Numbered from the stretch's first letter, positions 1 through 12,010 are shown. The stretch is 64,000 bases of DNA from Datisca glomerata (GCA_003255025.1 QANY01005064.1:558001-622000); one strand, 5' to 3'. Program-made: numbers and translations. Notes: generated from the letters alone by a model not told the origin.

Positions 1-1240
1 TCTTGACGAAATTCATTTCTTACTTCATAATATTATAAAACTATTTAGTTTTACTAACAATTTGAAAACCAATTGTTATTAAATAGAAAATATAATTTCA
101 TATATGAATCAAATGAAAAACAGAAGTGAAATACCCAATATTTTTAGCTAGCTACTTTTAGAAATTGATATTTCCAGTGAATGTCGAATTAAACTTATTC
201 GTTGTCATTCCATAAAACAAGTTATAGATTAAATTCTGTAGTAAAGTTTAAACCCTTATTTATATTATATTTGTAATGTTAAAGAGTCTAATTTGCCATT
301 TATAATTGCATTAATATAAAGTTATTGATCGTTTAAAGATTTACCTTTTGGAAGTCGTGCTATAATTCTATGCAATTAACGTTTACAAAAGTTGTTACTA
401 ATTTTGTTGTAACGAAACGACATAAACAATAAACAAAATAATATTTTTAATGTGATTCAGTTAATTTGTCTACGTCGAAATATATCTTTATCATCACATT
501 ACACACTCAATATTGAGATTCACCTAACTAACTTTAATTAAACCCAAATATAAGCTCAACACACACAATAATACCTTGAAAAACATAAGTACTTAGATAA
601 AAGTCATTATTTCTCTATCAGACTACATGCAACCCACTAGCTGGGAAGCTGTCTTCCGAAGTTAGTAGCCTCTCAATATCATGGAGTTTCCCTTCTTGGG
701 ATAGAAGTCTCTCTCACATCTTATGATAACCCTCTATCTCTTAGGACAGAGTCTCATCATCATGAGATACTTCCTTTAGAGCATGGTCACCTCTCACCCT
801 CTGTCGAAATAGAACCTCTGAACCTTAAACTAAAATCACTTATTTATAGGCACACCAACAAATTCTAGCTTTTATTCAAAATAGGATTCTCATTCAATAC
901 CATATCACATAATATATTTCCTGAAAATCCTTATTAATAGAAAACTTGCTCACCAAAGAATTTATGCTACCAAATTTTAACAAATTGTCTACAAATTCTG
1001 AATCTACGTATATAAATGATTGTGTCGAAAATAGGCGGTTAAGATTTGTCCTAAAAAGACAAAAATAAAATAAAAAAGTAAAAGAAAAATTGTCAAGCAT
1101 CTTTTTCACTTAAGAGTTTGTGCCGAGTTGATCTTAGTCGTTTATGAGTTGAAAATAAAAGTGAGTAGTAGAACGATAAGTGCGACCGTTCTTCGGACGT
1201 TGATCAATCTCTCACAGACCGCTCCGTCATTGTCTAATTT
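1..1240. other. AT-rich non-coding stretch
   Basis: I see no gene here. The sequence is AT-rich with stop codons in all frames. Around 640-810 there are loosely repeated CTCTC/ATGATA-like phrases, possibly a decayed repeat, but I cannot assign them to a family. Confidence 0.5.
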
Positions 1241-1266
1241 TTTATTGTTTGATCACACTCGAAATT

Positions 1267-1430
1267 ATGTATCTACTTATCATATTTTTGCCCCTGCTTG
1301 GTAGTTCCGTGGCAGGTTTTTTCGGACATTTTCTAGGATCAGAAGGAACCGCTATAATCACCACTACATGCATTTCATTCTTTTCGTTCTTCTCTTTTCT
1401 TGCTTTTTATGAAGTCGCACTAGCCTTCCC
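1267..1430 (+). pseudogene. nad5: Nuclear copy of the start of mitochondrial nad5 (NUMT)
   Basis: The reading frame from the ATG at 1267 gives the start of plant mitochondrial NADH dehydrogenase subunit 5: [20 protein letters not shown], then [14 protein letters not shown] and AFYEVALA. In the organelle this is the N-terminal membrane segment of a complex I proton-channel subunit. Similarity stops after about 53 codons, short of the usual end of nad5 exon 1, and the frame closes with a stop at 1444. The fragment cannot make a working protein. Sequence from 1431 to about 1810 may also be organelle-derived, because it is less AT-rich than its surroundings, but I do not recognise a gene in it. 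It lies about 0.8 kb upstream of the RNase T2 gene. Confidence 0.85.
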
Positions 1431-2091
1431 CAGAAGAAGAGATTAGTACTGGAAGGTGAAGATGAAGGAAGGGATGAAACAAAGTAAAAACCATTAATTG
1501 GGTTGGTTATATACTCTTATGTGTGTTCCTTCTTCAAACCTTTTGGTATGTATTGCCCCTAACTATAGATTAGATCCACTGGACGAGAAACTCAATTCTG
1601 CATTCCTGCTGAGTCGTCAGACTTATCCACCAAGGGATTCCTGGAATTCTGTGGATTGCGTTGGAGGAAATCTACAAAAGCTAGGCAGATAGATGGACTC
1701 CTTCCCCGCTGCTAAGGGAGAGCAAGAAACAAAATCAAATGATTGTTTTTAATCAGCACCCTCCTTTTGGGTATGCTGGTACTAAGAGTCCTCTGACTAC
1801 GAACCAGAAGACATCATATGGTTGGGTCTTGCCGGTATCAACAACAAGAAAAAAACAGTGGTGTAAAAAAATGGCAAATAGATGTTGATTGGCCAAACAA
1901 AATTCACTGTCGGGTAATCCCAAAGATCACATTGCCACAAAATGAACGCATGGGGACAACAACGCTTACTAAATTAGTTAAATGTATGCAAAGACCAAGA
2001 GATTGAGGTGTTGAGACCAATCATGATTCAATATCCACGTAGCTTTACAATTCTCCATAGGTCACGACTAAAGGATCATCCAATGCATATG
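1431..2091. other. Non-coding stretch upstream of the RNase T2 gene
   Basis: No gene is recognised. The left part has short open frames and a more balanced base composition than the flanks, which may mean the mitochondrial insertion continues to about 1810. The right part is the probable promoter region of the RNase gene. Confidence 0.4.
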
Positions 2092-2098
2092 TATATAG
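2092..2098 (+). promoter_or_regulatory. Candidate TATA box of the RNase T2 gene
   Basis: TATATAG lies about 95 bases before the ATG at 2193, a normal spacing for a plant TATA box with a short 5' leader. The call rests on position and sequence only. Confidence 0.4.
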
Positions 2099-2192
2099 GA
2101 ATTCGCCTTATATGTACACATATTATTGCATGTTATGTTAACTTCTATCATAGCTATAGCTAGTCTTAGGGATCCATTAAAAAGCAAATATC

Positions 2193-5016
2193 ATGAAGCC
2201 TCTCTTTTCTATTATGTTCCTATTTTTAATCATGCAATTCCTTTTAGCCAGTTGTGTTCCTCATGATTTCTTCTTTTTTACTCTAGAGGTGATTTTAATT
2301 CCTTAGGATTTTAGATTTATTCTTACTTGACCAAGCGAAGTAGTTAATATTTCGAATCATACAATTTATTATTTTCTGCTGATCTTTTTGATACAGTGGC
2401 CAAAAACGCGTTGTGAGACAAAGAAAGGTTGTTGTCATCCAACAACTGGACTTCTTGAAGAGGATTTTATCGTTCACGAGCTTCAACCTAGGAAATATCA
2501 TACCACAATACCCCCAACTTTCTGTGATCGGAATAACACGTTTGATCAAAATAAGGTAATACTCAAAAATAACCTCACACGATGAGATTTCTTTCATTAA
2601 GCATCCCCTTAAAGGGTCGTTTGGTGTAAGGTTGCGGGTAAATAATTTTCAGAATAAGATTATTGAAATATAATTGTGAGGCAATATATATCCGGAAAGT
2701 TAATATTAATTTATTTGGTAACAATTAAAAATATTTTGATATAATGGTGAGAATGTTAATTACTTTGTTTGTTTGGATTGAATGCAAAGGAATGTTATCT
2801 ATGTAATTGTCAATTATCAATTTTACTCTTTGACCAAAATATATTGTTAAATGATTTATTACTTATTTATAACATGATTACCTAAAAACACATTATTTTT
2901 TAGTTTTATTGTTTTTATAGTTAACTTAATACACCAATTATCAGTTGTCAATATACCAAAAAAGTAGTTGTCAAAATGATAGAGAGAGTGCATTTACACC
3001 GTGCATCATACAACCAAATCCTAACCGTATATATTTTTTCTTGTACCCTAATCGCAAAGTCTCAATTTTTCCTATACATTTGCTCTTCGGTAGTCAACCA
3101 CATCTGCGACTCCACCTTGTGACTATCGACCACATCTCCACTGCTCCACCTCCTCACTTCTATTGTTTCTGATCTGCCATACTCTATACTACCTTCACCA
3201 TAAGTTTCTACACTGAGAACCCAAGCCCCAATCTTATCTCTTATTACATCTTCACTATGTGGAGTGCAACAAAAGCTTCATCAAAGCCATTGCAAACAAA
3301 TCTAGGTTTTTTTTTTATTACTTGATTTGTTGTGGCATTAGATTTTCATGTGGTTAATTTACATTTTTTTTTATTTGGATAATTTACTTGAATATCCACT
3401 TTTCTATATATTTGGGATCTATTTTCTGATGTATATATTTTTTATTTTTTAACATTTGTTGTTAATAAAAATTACGTTGAAATTTAGACTGTGAAATTTT
3501 GATGGTCTGGTGAGACAGTGAGAGAAAGGAAGAAGATGAGGTGAGGAAGGATATTTGGGTAATATAAGAGGTGGGTATATACTATGTTTGCTGGGTATCC
3601 ACATATCCTTTCATTTTGGAGGTTTTCTTTTACCCTCATTTAATGGTATTTTTACATTCCATGCATTTAACATTTTCTTCAATTTAGATAACAAACATAA
3701 ACAAAAAAAAATGAATGAGATTTCAGGTATTTGACTAAAGATGACTCTATACTAAACGCACCCTAAGGGGTCAGCAGAGGGATTGAGGATTTTTCAGGTT
3801 TGCTCACTAAAATAATGTGTGTTTAATATGGTTGACACAAAAAATTATGCTCACTTTGTGGTGTGAAAGATAACGTGTTGAATACATGATCCCAATCTGA
3901 TAATATAATCATGAGTATTTTATTAACTAATTCTTAAAAGAAAAGATTCATTGGTTTCTTTATTTTCAAAATTTATGTTTGTCACGAAACAGATTTTAAA
4001 CCTTCAAAAAAGAATGGAAATGAACTGGCCATCGTTGGATTGTCCAAATAACAACGGCCTACTGACTTGGTCAGCTAAATGGGACAAACATGGGACTTGC
4101 TCAATTCTCAACCAAAACGATTACTTCGAAGCGGCTCTCAATCTCAAAAACAAACTAAAGCTTCTCAATGTTCTCAAAGATGGAGGTAACGTTAAAAATC
4201 ATATGGTTAAATTTGAAAACACCCTATGCATTTCATATTCTTTTCAGTCAATTTTTGTACCCACACTTCAATATTTTTGCGAGTAAGCCCCACATTTCAC
4301 AAAGTCATTTAACCTTAGTGTCTTTATTCAAATCATTTACTCATGCAATTTTCTTATCCAACCTTTCTACTATCATTCCATTAGTTTTCCATGTACTAAA
4401 ATTCATATGACTTTACAGCAGGATTGAATCTTATTCTGCATAGTATGTAAACTTATTAGGCTCATTGTCTTAGGTATAAACCTAATAATGTAGAACGTTT
4501 TTATTTAGAATGTATTAAAAAGCTTTTGAAAGAGAATTAATTAAACCTAACTTTTAGGTTATGAATCGTTAAGACTAGCGAATTAAATGCAACATTGGCT
4601 TCATTGGCAGGAATTTTAATTAAAATAAAAATACCAAATTGACTGAAAACAATTAAGTATGCAGGTGCAATTGTAAAACAACTAAAATGCATGGGGATTT
4701 TAAAATTTTACCCAAAATTATATAAGGAAAAATTAAATTTTTTAATTTTTTTAAAATAAATAATCATGTTACAGGAATAGAACCGAGTAGAAAATACTTC
4801 AGTTTGGAAAAAATTGAAAGTGTGGTAAAAGAAGCTATTGGATACACTCCGGGCCTGACATGCGTTTACGACAGAAGGAGAAATCGTCAACTCCACTTAG
4901 TTCGGTTTTGCGTTGATATTTCAGGAAAATTGTTCATTCAATGTCTGACGGGAGAACTTATAACGTGTAAAGACAAGATGAGGCTTCCACCATTCACCTC
5001 ATCATCTACCAAATGA
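2193..5016 (+). CDS. Secreted RNase T2 family protein, active-site segments altered
   Basis: Four exons join in frame: 2193-2288, 2397-2555, 3993-4185 and 4775-5016, with GT-AG introns, giving 229 residues, a normal length for the family. Residues 1 to about 20 (MKPLFSIMFLFLIMQFLLAS) form a signal peptide. Family landmarks in order are EWPKTRC, GCCHP, the first catalytic segment, NWPSLDC, the second catalytic segment WDKHGTC, then SLEKIE, IGYTPGLTC and RFCVDISG. RNase T2 enzymes cleave RNA with two His and a Glu in segments normally FTIHGLWP and WxHEWxKHGTC. Here the first reads FIVHELQP (His59 kept, Gly and Trp lost). The second reads WSAKWDKHGTC (His118 kept, but the His-Glu pair is Ala113-Lys114). 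All frames and splice sites are open, so the gene is probably expressed, but activity may be reduced or lost. It could be an S-like RNase or a non-enzymatic member. Confidence 0.85.
2612..3770. mobile_element. Probable MITE inside intron 2 of the RNase gene
   Basis: The left end reads AGGGTCGTTTGGTGTAAG (about 2615). The right end, read on the other strand, is AGGGTGCGTTTAGTATAG (ending about 3765), so the ends are inverted and nearly identical. GGGTSGTTTGGT termini are typical of small PIF/Harbinger-type plant elements. The interior has no coding region and is AT-rich. A clean target duplication is not obvious. Confidence 0.45.
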
Positions 5017-5244
5017 CGGAAACAACTAATGTCCCATATAATTTCCCAATTTTTATGTTTAGTTATGTGATGCTCAATAAATAGCCAAGTTATTAGTTCC
5101 ATTTGGCTAAGAATATAATATAAATTGATCACTTTATGGTATGAGTATATGTGATTGCAATATTTCTTCACAATTCAGAAAATTCTTCAATAGTATGATT
5201 CTACATTACTACCATTTGAAGGTTTTCAACCTTACATAATACAA

Positions 5245-5378
5245 GTGCATTAAGTTAATTGCCAAGACAGTTAGCTTACTAATTGATAGTAATAACTATT
5301 ATTGCAATCACATATATTTACATAGTACCCTTATCATTACTCATCCTACCCTTATCATTTTACTCATTACTCTTAATA
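5245..5378 (-). mobile_element. 3' LTR remnant of Copia element A
   Basis: This stretch matches 16250-16348 in the same orientation, including the shared phrase CACATATATTTACATA and the run ending TTACTCTTAA. It lies just after the end of the minus-strand Copia RNase H reading frame and next to a purine-rich tract on the minus strand (5379-5388). Position and order fit a 3' LTR. The outer boundary is blurred by divergence. Confidence 0.6.
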
Positions 5379-7439
5379 TTCCCCCTCAAACTCTTGCCAG
5401 GAATTGAAGGCATGAGTTTGGTTTGAAGAGCAGTGAATTTTGGTCTAGACAGAGGCTTTGTAAATAAGTCTGCTAGTTGAAAGTCAGTACCAATGTGTTG
5501 AACAATCAAATCCCTCTTAATAACATTCTCTCTCACAAAATGACAATAAATTTCTTCATGTTTTGTTCGAGTATGGAAAACGGGATTAGAGGCCAATGAT
5601 ATAGCTGAGGTGTTACTACACCATAGTGTTGGAGCATCCCTAACAAAGACATGTAGATCACATAGTAGCCACCTATAACCATGCAAGTTATGCAGTGTGT
5701 TAGCCAATGCTTTGTATTCTTCTTCAGTTAATGATATGGCCACATTGTTTGTTTCCTAGCAGTCCAAAAATAGGATTAGAATCTAATAACACAACAAACC
5801 TAGATGATGACCTCCTGTGTGACGGGTCACCTGCCCAGTCAGCATGAGTAAAGGCATGTAATTACAAATGACGAGGCTTGAACCAGATGCCATGATCTAG
5901 AGTTCCAATAATGTATTTGAGAATCGTCTGGAGAATCCATAAATTAGCATACCTTATTAACAGCAAGATGTATGAATTGGTCAAACAATGGGAGTTACAA
6001 GGTTTGGCTTCCAACATCCCAGATTTCCTAAAAAGATATTTTGCATACTTTAGCTAGTTGATAAAGATACATTTTAAGGATTTATATGAATTTCCAATCC
6101 CAAAAATTATTGAAGCTGACCAAGTTTAGACATCTTAAATTCTTGCTGCAAGATTTTATAAGTTGTTCAATATAGAAAGAATCTGGTCCAGTAATGATAA
6201 TGCCATCCACATATAATAAGAGATAAATGAGTGAATTGTCAAAGAGTAAAGTATTAGCTTGAGAGGCAGTGAAGCACAATGTCTGAAAATGTGTGGTAAA
6301 ACTATCAAACCAGTGAGCCTGTTTTAAACCATCAGAGACTTGTAAAGTTTACTACCATACTGAGGTTGAGATGTACTGATAAAACCACATGGTTGAAACA
6401 TGTAAACTTCTTCCTTAAGAAAACCATGCAAGAATGGATTTCGCACCTAACTGCCGAGACACCAACCAACCTGTGCTGTAAGAGACAAGATAATTCTCAC
6501 TATTGGTTTCTTTATAACTGGACTGAAGGTTTTCTCATAGTTAATACCAGCTTCTTGATGAAAATCGTTCACAACAAATCATGCTTTGTACCTTGCAATT
6601 GAGCCATCAGAATTGTACTTAAGTCTATACACTCATTTACGACTAATTTAAGTTTTTTCCATGAGGTAAGGTACTTGGGACTAAGTTTGTTGTGATTGTA
6701 TGGCCTTGAACTCTTATTCCACAACCTTGGTCTCCGGAGGATTTTCAGAGGTTACAGAAAAAAGGTTGTGGGTCCAGAGGGACTAGAATCCTTAATACTA
6801 TGAGCAATATAAGCTTTTCTTTTGGTTATTCTCGCCTCACATCTAGTTTTCATAAAATGAGTGTTTATAGCAGGTTGTGCATCATTTGATAAAATTGGAA
6901 TAACTGATGAATTTGGAGCAGGCATATTAAGATCTACAACTAAGGAATTAGAAATACCATGAGGTGATAGAGTGCTACGACTTAGACTTTTGCTACATGA
7001 AGCGAGTCAGAATTTGAAATGTGATCAACTGTGTTTAGATCAGAAGATGGAATATCAACATTATTTTAAGATACATGGGAATCTAAGCTAAGAGAAGTGT
7101 ACAAAATGCAGAAAAGCATTAACAAATATTGTGAGTTTTGCGAAGCTGATGCAGCATCAGTAGCTTTAATAGTCATGGAAAACTAGTCTCATCGAATATC
7201 ACATGCCTTGAAATATATATATCTTTTCGGTAACAGGACATAAGTACCCTTCAAATTCTATTGTATATCAAAGAAAAATACATATGTTTTAGATTAGAGC
7301 TTATGATCATTGTATGGTTTAAGCAAGGGTAACATGCACATCTAAAAATCATAAGATAAGATGTGTATAATCAGGTATCTTTGAGTAAAGCTTCTCAATG
7401 GGGATAAGTGATTGAGAGTAGAAGAATGCATTATCTATA
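5379..7439 (-). pseudogene. Copia element A: integrase C-terminus, reverse transcriptase and RNase H, decayed
   Basis: Read on the minus strand from 7430 leftwards, the frames give an integrase tail (LYSKIPDYTHL near 7385), a reverse transcriptase start near 6650-6450 (GSIARYKA, EAGINYEKTFSPVI), the RT core YVDGIIITG at 6200 (usually YVDD), and the RNase H end at 5743-5360 with SNPVFHTRTKHEEIYCHFV and ADLFTKPL. These are the pol domains of a Ty1/Copia retrotransposon, in the usual order. Stops and frameshifts break every domain, so nothing here is functional. Its missing upstream half lies inverted at 8526-10035, and its gag start is at 15517-15740. Confidence 0.85.
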
Positions 7440-8023
7440 ACCCAAAAAATCAAAAATAATTAAAACAATCTATTTTGAAAGTTCTTAAATTAAAAATAAT
7501 AATTTTACGATCCTTAAAAATTAATTTAAAAAATTGATTCGTAAAATTAATCACAAAAAATTAAAAAATTATTTAATTAAAAAAATTAAACAAAAGAAAA
7601 GAGGAGGGGATGGAAAACCCCAGCCCCTTTCTTTGTGTTGTGGGCTAAGCCCACAGCATCAGCCCGCAGCATCTCTGAATGTTGTGGGTCAATGACCCAC
7701 AATCCAAATTCTTTTTTTTAACTGTACACGGGTCGGATCAACTCGACTCGTATCAAACCCTAGGGTTTTGCCTCATGGCCGCTAGCCCTTCACGCCGTGG
7801 CCAGGCCGTGGCATCCCCGGTGCTGCGACGATGAGACCGTCGATCGGTTGTTCCCAAACCAAACAAAAATACCATAAAAATTATTCTCAAATCTAATACA
7901 TTGTCAAAGAATTATTAAACTCAAGGATACCGAAACGTAAACACAAAATACACATATAATCATGGATCTAGAACTTAATAGATCGATTCGCAATGATTCA
8001 ACATGAGTTGCTCTAATATCAAT
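7440..8023 (-). mobile_element. 5' leader and primer-binding site of Copia element B, inverted
   Basis: On the minus strand this follows the LTR at 8024-8525. A primer-binding site reading TGATATTAGAGC (8010-8021), close to the TGGTATCAGAGC expected for initiator tRNA-Met, sits two bases from the LTR. The rest is an untranslated leader. At 7620-7700 it holds a palindromic stretch in which GCCCACA and TGTGGGC motifs repeat. Its far end (about 7440-7475) matches 10040-10075 in reverse, which ties it to the element B body on the other side of the inversion. Confidence 0.7.
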
Positions 8024-8525
8024 TGTTAGATTCAAAATCATTTCGGTATAAACCGTATCTCAATAAAACCCAATATATCATATTGAACACATCAAGAATC
8101 GAAACAATTATAGAGCGGAAGCATACCTGAATCAATGACGATAGATTGCTACTTAGAGCTGAGCGGTTGGCCTTCCAGATCTATACGATTCTCTATCCGA
8201 GAGTCCCCTTTGATAAAGTCTCACAATTCTTTCTCTAACAATGGGATGTTAGGGAGAATATAATGATTTTCAGTTATCGTGTGACCTGGAGACCATAACC
8301 ACTTATAGATAACTCATCTTTTAGTATTTCTATCATAGCTCATCATAAAAATAGAAATTACCCTAAAGTTTCAACAATTAAATGGTCCACAACCTATTAG
8401 ATACATTAAAACTTCAATTATCCAAACCTTAGTAGATCACTTTTAATTGGATTTAACTTTATTTGACATTCTGCAACACATCATTATTTTACACATAAGT
8501 CCAATGTTGGATTAAGGATCCAACA
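8024..8525 (-). repeat. LTR of Copia element B, inverted copy
   Basis: This 502-base repeat is the reverse complement of 15015-15516, with scattered substitutions. Read on the minus strand it begins TGTTGGATCC and ends TCTAACA, with a primer-binding site next to its end, so it is the 5' LTR of element B. LTRs of one element should be direct repeats, so the opposite orientation shows a rearrangement. Confidence 0.9.
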
Positions 8526-10035
8526 ATAGACTCATATATTGTGAGGATCAAGGAGATAAAGACAAGGTAACTGCTATTTCAATGAATCTTGAGGATGAAA
8601 ACATCATCATTTACAACATCAATGGTCTCCTTATAGAATATAACGCTCTCGAAACCATAGTAAGAGCCATAGATGAACCCATGACTCTTGAAGAGCTGCA
8701 AGTCCTTCTGTTAGAAGAAAAATCATTAAACTCAAAACAAGTGCAAGAAAGCTTGTTCCAATCCACTACCTTGTATGTTGCACATAATACTCTTCATAAT
8801 AGAGGAGGACAGTTCGAAAGAGGTAGACGGAGATCATTTAGAGGAGGAATATTAACTCAGGTAGAGGCTTTAATCAAAGAGGTAGAAATGGTTTTTCTTT
8901 TGGTCAATCTTCTTCTGGATCTTTCCCTTATATTCTTGGAATCCTCCTATACAAAATGATCAATCTAATTTGAAACCAGTTTCTAATACAAGTCATTATG
9001 GTCAGGGGAGAATTTACTGTCAAGTATGTTCAAAGCCTGACATAGTGCTATTGGTTGCTACCATAGGATGGGGGTTATCAATACCAAGGGAAAAATCATC
9101 CTAAAGAGCTTGTTACGATGGTTGCAACGTTGAATTCTCCTGCAAGTTCAACAAAGCAACAAGTGTGGCTCACAGATTCAGGTTGTAACTCACATCTGAC
9201 ACCTAATATCAACAACTTGTTCTATTGAAATGAATATACTGGTGATGATAATAGTATTATGGATAGTGGCCAAACTCTTCCCATAACTCATTATGGTTTA
9301 AGTTCCTTATAAACCAAATCTCATTCTTTTAATATCCTAAAATTTGTTGTGTTCCTAACATTGCTTCCAAATTTTTTCGGTACATCAGTGTTGTCTTGAC
9401 AATAACTATATTTTTATTTTGGATGCTCACCTCAATCACAGCACCAAAAACTAAATGTACACCAATAGCATATTGAAACTAAAGTCTCAAATTCAATTTT
9501 GCACAATAGAATTGGGCATGTATCAAATTCAGATTTAAAACACAAGCACCTTGTGAAAGATGTATACATAGTAAAATATCAAAATTAACTTTCAATTTGT
9601 CATCTTTTATTTCTAGCTCACCTCTGGAACTTGTACATTTTGATGTATGGGGACCTTCACCTATTATTTCTCTATCTCGATATAAATAATATGTCTTTTT
9701 ATAGATTACTTTATTAGATATATGTGAATCTTCCCTTTAATATCCAAATCTGAATTATTTTCTATTTTCAAAAAGATTAAAGTCAATATAGAAAACCAAT
9801 TCTCAACAAAATCAAAACCTTAAAAAATGATGGTGGAAGAGAATATACAAATAATTAGTTTAGAAATTTCCTTCAAAATAATGGTATTGTGCACCACAAA
9901 TCATGTCCATACACTCCAAAATAAAATGGTATTCTACACCAAAAATCATGTCCATACACTCCAAAATAAAAAAGCATTTTCTATACTTCACAAGACTTCT
10001 CCCCCTCTTCAATTTCAAAACAATTTTTAGGATTA
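8526..10035 (+). pseudogene. Copia element A: middle of gag, zinc knuckle, protease and integrase start, inverted
   Basis: The plus-strand frames give the middle of a UBN2-type Copia gag (NLEDENIIIYNINGL and MTLEELQVLLLEEKSL, 8582-8760), a CCHC-like knuckle starting CQVC near 9020, the protease motif LTDSGCNSHLTP near 9175, and integrase pieces (LVHFDVWGPSPIIS near 9630, NGIVHHKSCPYTP near 9880). The frame is broken repeatedly. A unit of about 45 bases within the integrase is duplicated in tandem at 9880-9968. Gag starts abruptly at the LTR edge and integrase stops at about 10035. The matching gag start and integrase tail lie on the opposite strand at 15517-15740 and 7430. Confidence 0.85.
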
Positions 10036-10039
10036 TCAA

Positions 10040-10587
10040 ATGGATTGTTTTGATTATTTTTAGTTTTTTTTAAATAATTTTAAAATTAATTGTTTATCAA
10101 TTAATTCAAGGTTTAAATTTGGTACAATTTTAAATTCGAACATTAGTATGTTATATATATTTTAAGATGAATTATTTGAAGTAATATGTCGCCAAAGTGA
10201 CATCTCTTGTGAAATTGATTTGTCTTGAAATATAAAAGGCTATGTGTGCGTGTAACTTATGTGAATATTTATCGGCCAAACGAAAATAATTTTTTGATAG
10301 AATTATATGTGATTCTGTGTTAATAAATACATGATGATTATTCGGTTTTACATGTGAACAATAAATCGGCCCAAAGGAAGATTTTTTATTGGACATGTTA
10401 TTTATCATCAGTGTTTGATTACTACACCAAGACATTACTTACAAGTTAATATATTTTTGTCAAAGTCATAATATTAATGGATTGTCCAGTGTCTTAAGAT
10501 GGGTTATTTGTTACTATTGTTTGAATTATTATTGTTATTTGAAATTTATGTGAGCTTAATTTATTTATTGTTCTATGTTCAGCTATT
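10040..10587 (+). mobile_element. Rest of the Copia element B leader
   Basis: Untranslated leader ahead of the element B gag. It starts with about 35 bases that repeat the inner end of the inverted leader piece at 7440-7475. No reading frame is recognisable. Confidence 0.55.
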
Positions 10588-12010
10588 ACTCATGCTAGTA
10601 TCACGTCCAACATCAATTCAATTCCAGTTCTAAATGGCGTGAACTTCAAGTCCTAGAAAGATAATCTCTTGATAGTTCTTGGAGTCATAGATCTTGATTT
10701 TACGTTAAGGACTGATTCTCCTGCACCTCTTACGGATAAGAGTACCTCTGATGATAAGAGGGAGATGGAAAGGTGGGAGAGATCAAATCGCATGTGTATT
10801 CTGATCATGAAGAATGTCATTCCAGAAGCATTCAGGGGCACTATATCAGAAAAGATAACTACAGCTAAGGATTTTCTTGCAGACATTGAAAAGATGTTTG
10901 TCAAGAATGAAAAGGCAGAAATTGGTACGCTCTTGTCGGACTTAATTTCAAAGAGGTATAAAGGTAAATGTAATCTCAGGGAATACATTATGGAAATGTC
11001 TCACATTGTTTCAAGGTTAAAAGCACTAAGGCTTGATTGCTCTGAGGATTTACTTATGTATCTGGTTTTGATATCCCTTCCAGCACAGTTTAGCCAGTTT
11101 AAGGTAAGCTATAATTGTCAGAAAGAGGCTTAGTCTCTGAATGAGCTCATCTCACACTGTGTTCAGGAAGAGGAAAGAGTGAAACATGATAAGACAGAAA
11201 GTGTTTACCTGGCCTCTACCTCTAAAGATAAGGGCAAGGGAAAGAAAAGGAAAAAGGAAGCTACAGATACAGCACCGCATAAGAAACAACAAAAGAAATT
11301 GGTAAACTCGGAAGGTAATGATTGTTTCTTCTGTGGAGCTGAAAGGTATAGGAGGAAGCAATGCACCAACTATCACGCTTGGCGTGCTAAGAAATGTTTG
11401 CTTCTTAATTTGTTTTGTTCTGAGGTTAATTTAAGTTTGATTCTTAGACACCTGTGGTTGATAGATTCTGGTGCAACAACTCACATCAGTCTGCCTATAC
11501 AGGATTTCCTTACTTGCCGAAAGCCAAATGATGCTGAAAGATTCATCTACGTGGGCGATGACAAGACGGCTGAGGTTGAAGTAATGGAAAATTTTAGATT
11601 ATTATTAAAAACTGGACATTATTTAGACCTTGATGAAACTTTTATTATAATGTCATTTAAACGGAATTTGATTTTTATTTCTATTTTAGACAAAGCTGGT
11701 TATGTTTGTTCTTTTGGAAATCAAAAATTTGGTTTGTTTTGTGATTCAATTTCAGTTGGTTCCAATTTTTTAGCAGGATATGATCATCTTTATTTACTTG
11801 AAACAATTGTTTCATTTAAAGAATCACTGCAATTAAATACACGAGGTACTCAAAGAAAATTAACCAGTGATAATTTAGGTATGTTGTGGCACAAGAGATT
11901 AGGTCACGTCTCTAGTCGGAGAATAGAGATACTTGGGTCAGAAGAAATTCTCGGTCCCTTAGATTTTACAGATTTTGATGTTTGTGTTAATTTCATAAAG
12001 GGAAAATAAA
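10588..12010 (+). pseudogene. Copia element B: gag, protease and GAG-pre-integrase region
   Basis: Gag begins near 10588 (IPVLNGVNFKS, followed by TAG where the family has Trp) and runs through WERSNRMCILIMKNVIPEAF and REYIMEMSHIV to 11133, where a stop interrupts it. A second open stretch (11179-12009) carries a lysine-rich linker, a damaged zinc knuckle (CFFCGAERYRRKQC), the protease motif LWLIDSGATTHIS at 11455 and the pre-integrase motif LWHKRLGHVSS at 11885. These are the capsid and protease parts of a Ty1/Copia polyprotein. Nonsense changes and frameshifts make it inactive. Confidence 0.9.

Noticed and set aside
10172..10988. Minus-strand open frames in the Copia B leader and gag
   Set aside because: They are shadows of the plus-strand element and show no domain.
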